Positions 60,145 to 64,000 of a DNA stretch of 64,000 nucleotides are shown here, piece after piece. A model generated the notes under the pieces. The model worked only from the letters and a program-made list of their open reading frames with translations, searched no databases and was not told the DNA's origin. Position numbers and translations under genes: made by a program. The DNA is from Odontesthes bonariensis (Eukaryota > Chordata > Actinopteri > Atheriniformes > Atherinopsidae), in the NCBI RefSeq assembly GCF_027942865.1, contig NC_134510.1, forward strand, positions 25,909,209 through 25,973,208. The letters run 5' to 3'. Within the stretch, counting starts at the first letter, position 1. Each line of letters opens with the position of its first letter.

Positions 60145-63100
60145 CAATATGCAAATGTATTACATGGTGATGACCTGCAGTCCTCATTAGCCTTGGAAAT
60201 GGAAAGTTGTTGCCGGAAGATCTGGTTACTTATTGGGCCAGCTATGATAAGCAATAAAAGTTGGTAAGAGCACATTTTGCTGAACCGAAAACAAGGTGAT
60301 TCAAGAATTCACGAGCAGCATCTTGTAGAGACTAAGTCGTTTTGAATGCACTTTAGGCTTTGTAACTCTACAGACCTGCACCATGCTTACATTACAATGA
60401 CGAAAAGAGAAAACATCCTAATTATTATGTCCTCCTTAAATTGAATTTTTATATGCCTGATGAAAGGGAAACCATCATTGTGATCATGTCCAGTGTGATG
60501 ATTTATATAGACTAAGCTAGAGCTGGAACTGACAGTCAGAAATACTTCCAGAAAACAAATTTGAAGTAATTACAGTTTGAGCATCATCTTTACCCATAAA
60601 GACTCCATTTGGACATGGGAGGTGCCATATTTATTTTACACCTAAAAAAAAAAAAAAACGTAATTAAATCACACCTTAAATTTCATTGATGAATCATGTT
60701 ATGTCTTAGGCTGACTTTTCAGTGAGAATGAAATCGAGCGCAAAGCAGCATGGGAATTCCCAGGCTAGTTATGTCTCACCTGTCCATGGTTTTTCTACAC
60801 ACGTGCAATAGCACACACTGTCCACAAGAAGGCACTGTTTAGCTACTTTTAGCCTCAGATTAAACTACTACAGCCTGCTTCGGAGTCGCCTGTCGGAGGA
60901 GCCATAATACCCAATAAATCCTGAAGATCAGAACAAACACAGCAACAGCTGGCATGTATGTGTCTGATAAGTTCCCCATTTATCCTGCAAATCTTCATCC
61001 TTTTATATCAATCTGTTTTCAGGGAGGATCGGGCTGAAGAAAACATTTCAGCAAGACTGAGCGCAAACTACACAAAAGTGACGCACATTAGAAACCCTTA
61101 TTTCATTCAAGTAAACAGAAAACCCCGGCATGTACAACAAGAGAATGAGTTATTTAGAAAAGTGTTGTTCTACTGCTTTGTCAAAGAGAAACTACTGTAC
61201 AGAATTATCTTCACGCCTACTGTCCCACCTGTGAGAAACGAGTCATTCCAGGAGTATAACTTTGGTTTAAAAGCTAGAAAAACACCTTCGTCAACCGGAG
61301 AATTCACCGAAAAACTCAAACAAACACTGAAACATCCAGATGTGACTTCATTGATGAATGCCATTACTTTTGATAATCTGTGCTGTGTGGATCTAAATGA
61401 CATTTGTCAGTGTAATTTCTGTACCTGCAACTGTTCAGACGACCTGATTCACACACTTGCCCACATCATTTTCATTGGTAGTTAGATTACATAAAACACA
61501 CTTTGTTTGGTTTTTAGAATTAATGCATATTTCTATTCATATTGCACTTTTGTTGAAAATCGTCTTCTGTCCACCAGAAAGGATCTATTTTGGCACATGG
61601 AGAAATGCATAATAACTAAATGTAATCATCAATGTTTAAGAAAGTAGCTATTTGAATGATATTTAAAGCCTATCACAATGAATGCACTGAGAAATTCTTA
61701 ATACGCGACTAAAATCACCTAATTTGAAAGTAAGACAGGTGTGTAGTTTTGGGGAATAAAGTAAGGAATGGTTCAACGATGAGTGGAAGGTATAGCTCAT
61801 GGTTTCATTGCAAAAAAGCTTTGAATCTAAAATGATAAAGAAAGTAATGTAATGTAAATCGTTGAATATATATGTATATATATATATATACATATATATA
61901 AACAGTAAGGGTTTGAAGGCAGAATATATTTCTGAATTGAAAATTGACCCATTAAGACTATGCGTCAACTCACAGTCACTTAAAGCATTCCAGATTGTCG
62001 CTCTGCTCTAATAAAATCCTGATTTTATAACCACAGCATCATCTGACAAAATCACCTCTCAACTAGCCTGAAGACGACATCTGTGAAGTATGTTCGGTTA
62101 TACTTACATGTATGATCTTCCACAGAGAAAGTTAGGAGCAGCACAATGTCTTGCACGCTTTGTCACAGAGACATATTTCAGTAAATAACTGGATTCTGCT
62201 CCCATCCATGTGAACTAGGACAAAGGAGAGCTGTCCAGTTAACTGGCCGAGTCGACCTGGAGCCACGGCTCGGCTTACCTGTGCATTTTACCAATGAGAG
62301 TGTTGTTTGTTAAGCTGTACATAAACGGATTTTCATTCATTCAAAGTATGTCTCATTGACCTCTTTAAAGGGCCCAGTTAGTTTTTTTCCATGTAACTAT
62401 CCTCAGATAACAATAGAATGGACATTACAGGATGCATCACTGAACATCACTGAATGGGATAATCCTCATTCATCAGCACTAAAAATGTCATTACGGCATG
62501 TTTCATGTGTCTCTTATCATTATTATTTTGTTAATTCAGGAGAGTACTTTCTTTTGACACTGATCACTTCCTTATCACTGAGAACCAGAAGCTGTGTGGT
62601 TTGGATTTAGTAATTCAATATCACAGAAAACAATAAATAGATCATAATTGAATCATTTTGATCTGTTTTGGTCTACTCTCTAATGATCAGCAAATGTGAC
62701 TTTCTGGTAGGAAGATATATTCTCTCCACTCAGTTTTTTTACCTTACACATTACACGTATTTCAGAGCAAGAGTTGTGAGAGAACACAACATCTGGTGTA
62801 GGTAACGGTTCCCTTTCGAGGAAGTGAAAGCCCTCGTAAATGTTAGAGTGTAACAAAAGCTGTACATTATATAACATGACAGCAACTGTCATTTAAGCTG
62901 TCTTGGGCAGCATATGTGCATCACCATCCATCTGTGCACGGTGTCCATACATTCTGAACACGTGAACGTTCAACCTAGAATTTCTGAATGAAAGCAGCTC
63001 CCTTTATGCATCAGCTTAGCGGAAGAGATGAAAGCCGTGTTTTGATTGGGGAGCAGAGCAGCTGGTTGTCACAACAGGGACCAAAAAACCCGAAGGTACG

Positions 63101-64000
63101 AACACAAACGTGGAAGCACATATTGGTGATGAGCGGCTGCAGCACAGCAGTGGTGTTAGAAACCCGAGCAGAGACAGGCCGTTGTGATAGCAGCCAGTGT
63201 TTACGTTACATAACTCACAGCCACCAAGCCAGAGGCAATAATAGTTCTGTAGTACATAGGAGGAGGGTGATGAAGCCACTGGGGCTGGAGGAGAGGCCTG
63301 ACCGGCAGCTGGTGTTAAGCTGGAAACAGAGCTGGAATGCAGTCAGAGTACAGTATGAAGCTGGATTTCACTGTTTCAGATGTTAGTTATGTCATTCTGG
63401 GATGATGGGCCATGTACTGCATATGACTTGAACTGCACAAGTCTTAAAGGTGGAACGGGTTTGTAACTGTTTGACTGTGTAATCCGACTGTCGGAATAAA
63501 ATCTTGAAGATTGATGTTTCATGTGCCAATTTGAACCATTTCAAACTGTCCTCGTTTTAAAACGGTTGTGGGAAAAGGACAGCAATATGGGATAAAATGG
63601 GAGTGTACGTGTTGTAACTTGTAAATACAGTTAGATTCAGAGTTCATAAATACAGCTTGTTGGCCTATTCCAATCATTCCAGCATACCCGTTGATTGAAA
63701 CTGGAATCCTGCACTGTGGCGGGAATTCACTGACTCAGACGAACTGAGAGGGTGAGAAAAAGACATGGAAAGTAAAGAAGGGGAGGTTGTGTGTAGGGAC
63801 ACAAAGTGAGTGACAGCTGAGGAGAGGGGAGGAAGGAGAGAGACAGGCTGAAGTGGTCAGGCTGATTGACAGGGTGGAAACGGTGGAATATTAACAGTAC
63901 TGTATGACAGTGAAGGGAGGGGGCGACAGGGACTGAGGGGGCAGGGTTGAAATACCTCGTAGCTGGTTTACGCATGTTTGCCAGCATAACAGATGAGAGG
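60145..64000. other. right-edge region without a supported gene
   Basis: AT-rich DNA with a (TA)n tract at 61866-61900. A plus-strand open frame at 60958-61485 (175 codons) has no family resemblance I recognise. From about 63720 the sequence becomes GA-rich, but no exon can be called. Confidence 0.4.
61866..61900. repeat. TA dinucleotide tract
   Basis: Alternating TA with rare GT and CA interruptions; self-complementary. Confidence 0.85.

Overview
This window is nuclear genomic DNA from a ray-finned fish. The genes have introns with GT-AG (once GC-AG) borders, and their products match vertebrate families. The space between them holds typical teleost repeats: RTE-type LINE tails ending in GGATGG units, Tc1, hAT, Harbinger-like and TTAA-flanked elements. 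I see no prokaryotic operon, CRISPR array, rRNA, tRNA or retroviral copy. All exon coordinates come from reading splice borders and checking that codon phase carries across every junction.

Layout from left to right: (1) a minus-strand gene related to JNK-interacting proteins JIP3/JIP4 (458-5164, first exon perhaps near 6.7 kb); (2) a minus-strand TMEM100-like two-pass membrane protein (9961-10395); (3) a plus-strand recoverin/visinin gene (14667-18579); (4) a minus-strand GSG1-like (gsg1l2) claudin-fold gene (20117-25258); (5) minus-strand atg12 (28439-31993), head to head with (6) plus-strand isoc2 (32506-35452); (7) plus-strand foxj2 (36538-43477), converging tail to tail on (8) minus-strand epn1, epsin-1 (45300-53351, 5' exon probably near 57.65 kb). 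The last 6 kb holds repeats and no gene I can support.

The genes do not form one pathway. They cover trafficking adaptors (JIP-like, epsin), photoreceptor calcium sensing (recoverin), a claudin-fold receptor-associated protein, autophagy conjugation (Atg12), a hydrolase-fold enzyme (Isoc2) and a forkhead factor (Foxj2). From memory of human maps, rcvrn with gsg1l2 recalls 17p13 and isoc2 with epn1 recalls 19q13.4, so the order looks like two ancestral blocks joined. That is inference.

The most unusual structures are: a three-deep nest of DNA transposons in foxj2 intron 3; an 850-bp foldback element in an epn1 intron, able to form a long hairpin in pre-mRNA; a near-perfect palindromic hAT MITE just upstream of the foxj2 promoter; a start codon apparently split by an intron in isoc2; and a GC-AG intron inside the foxj2 forkhead domain. 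I found no convincing new multi-gene system.
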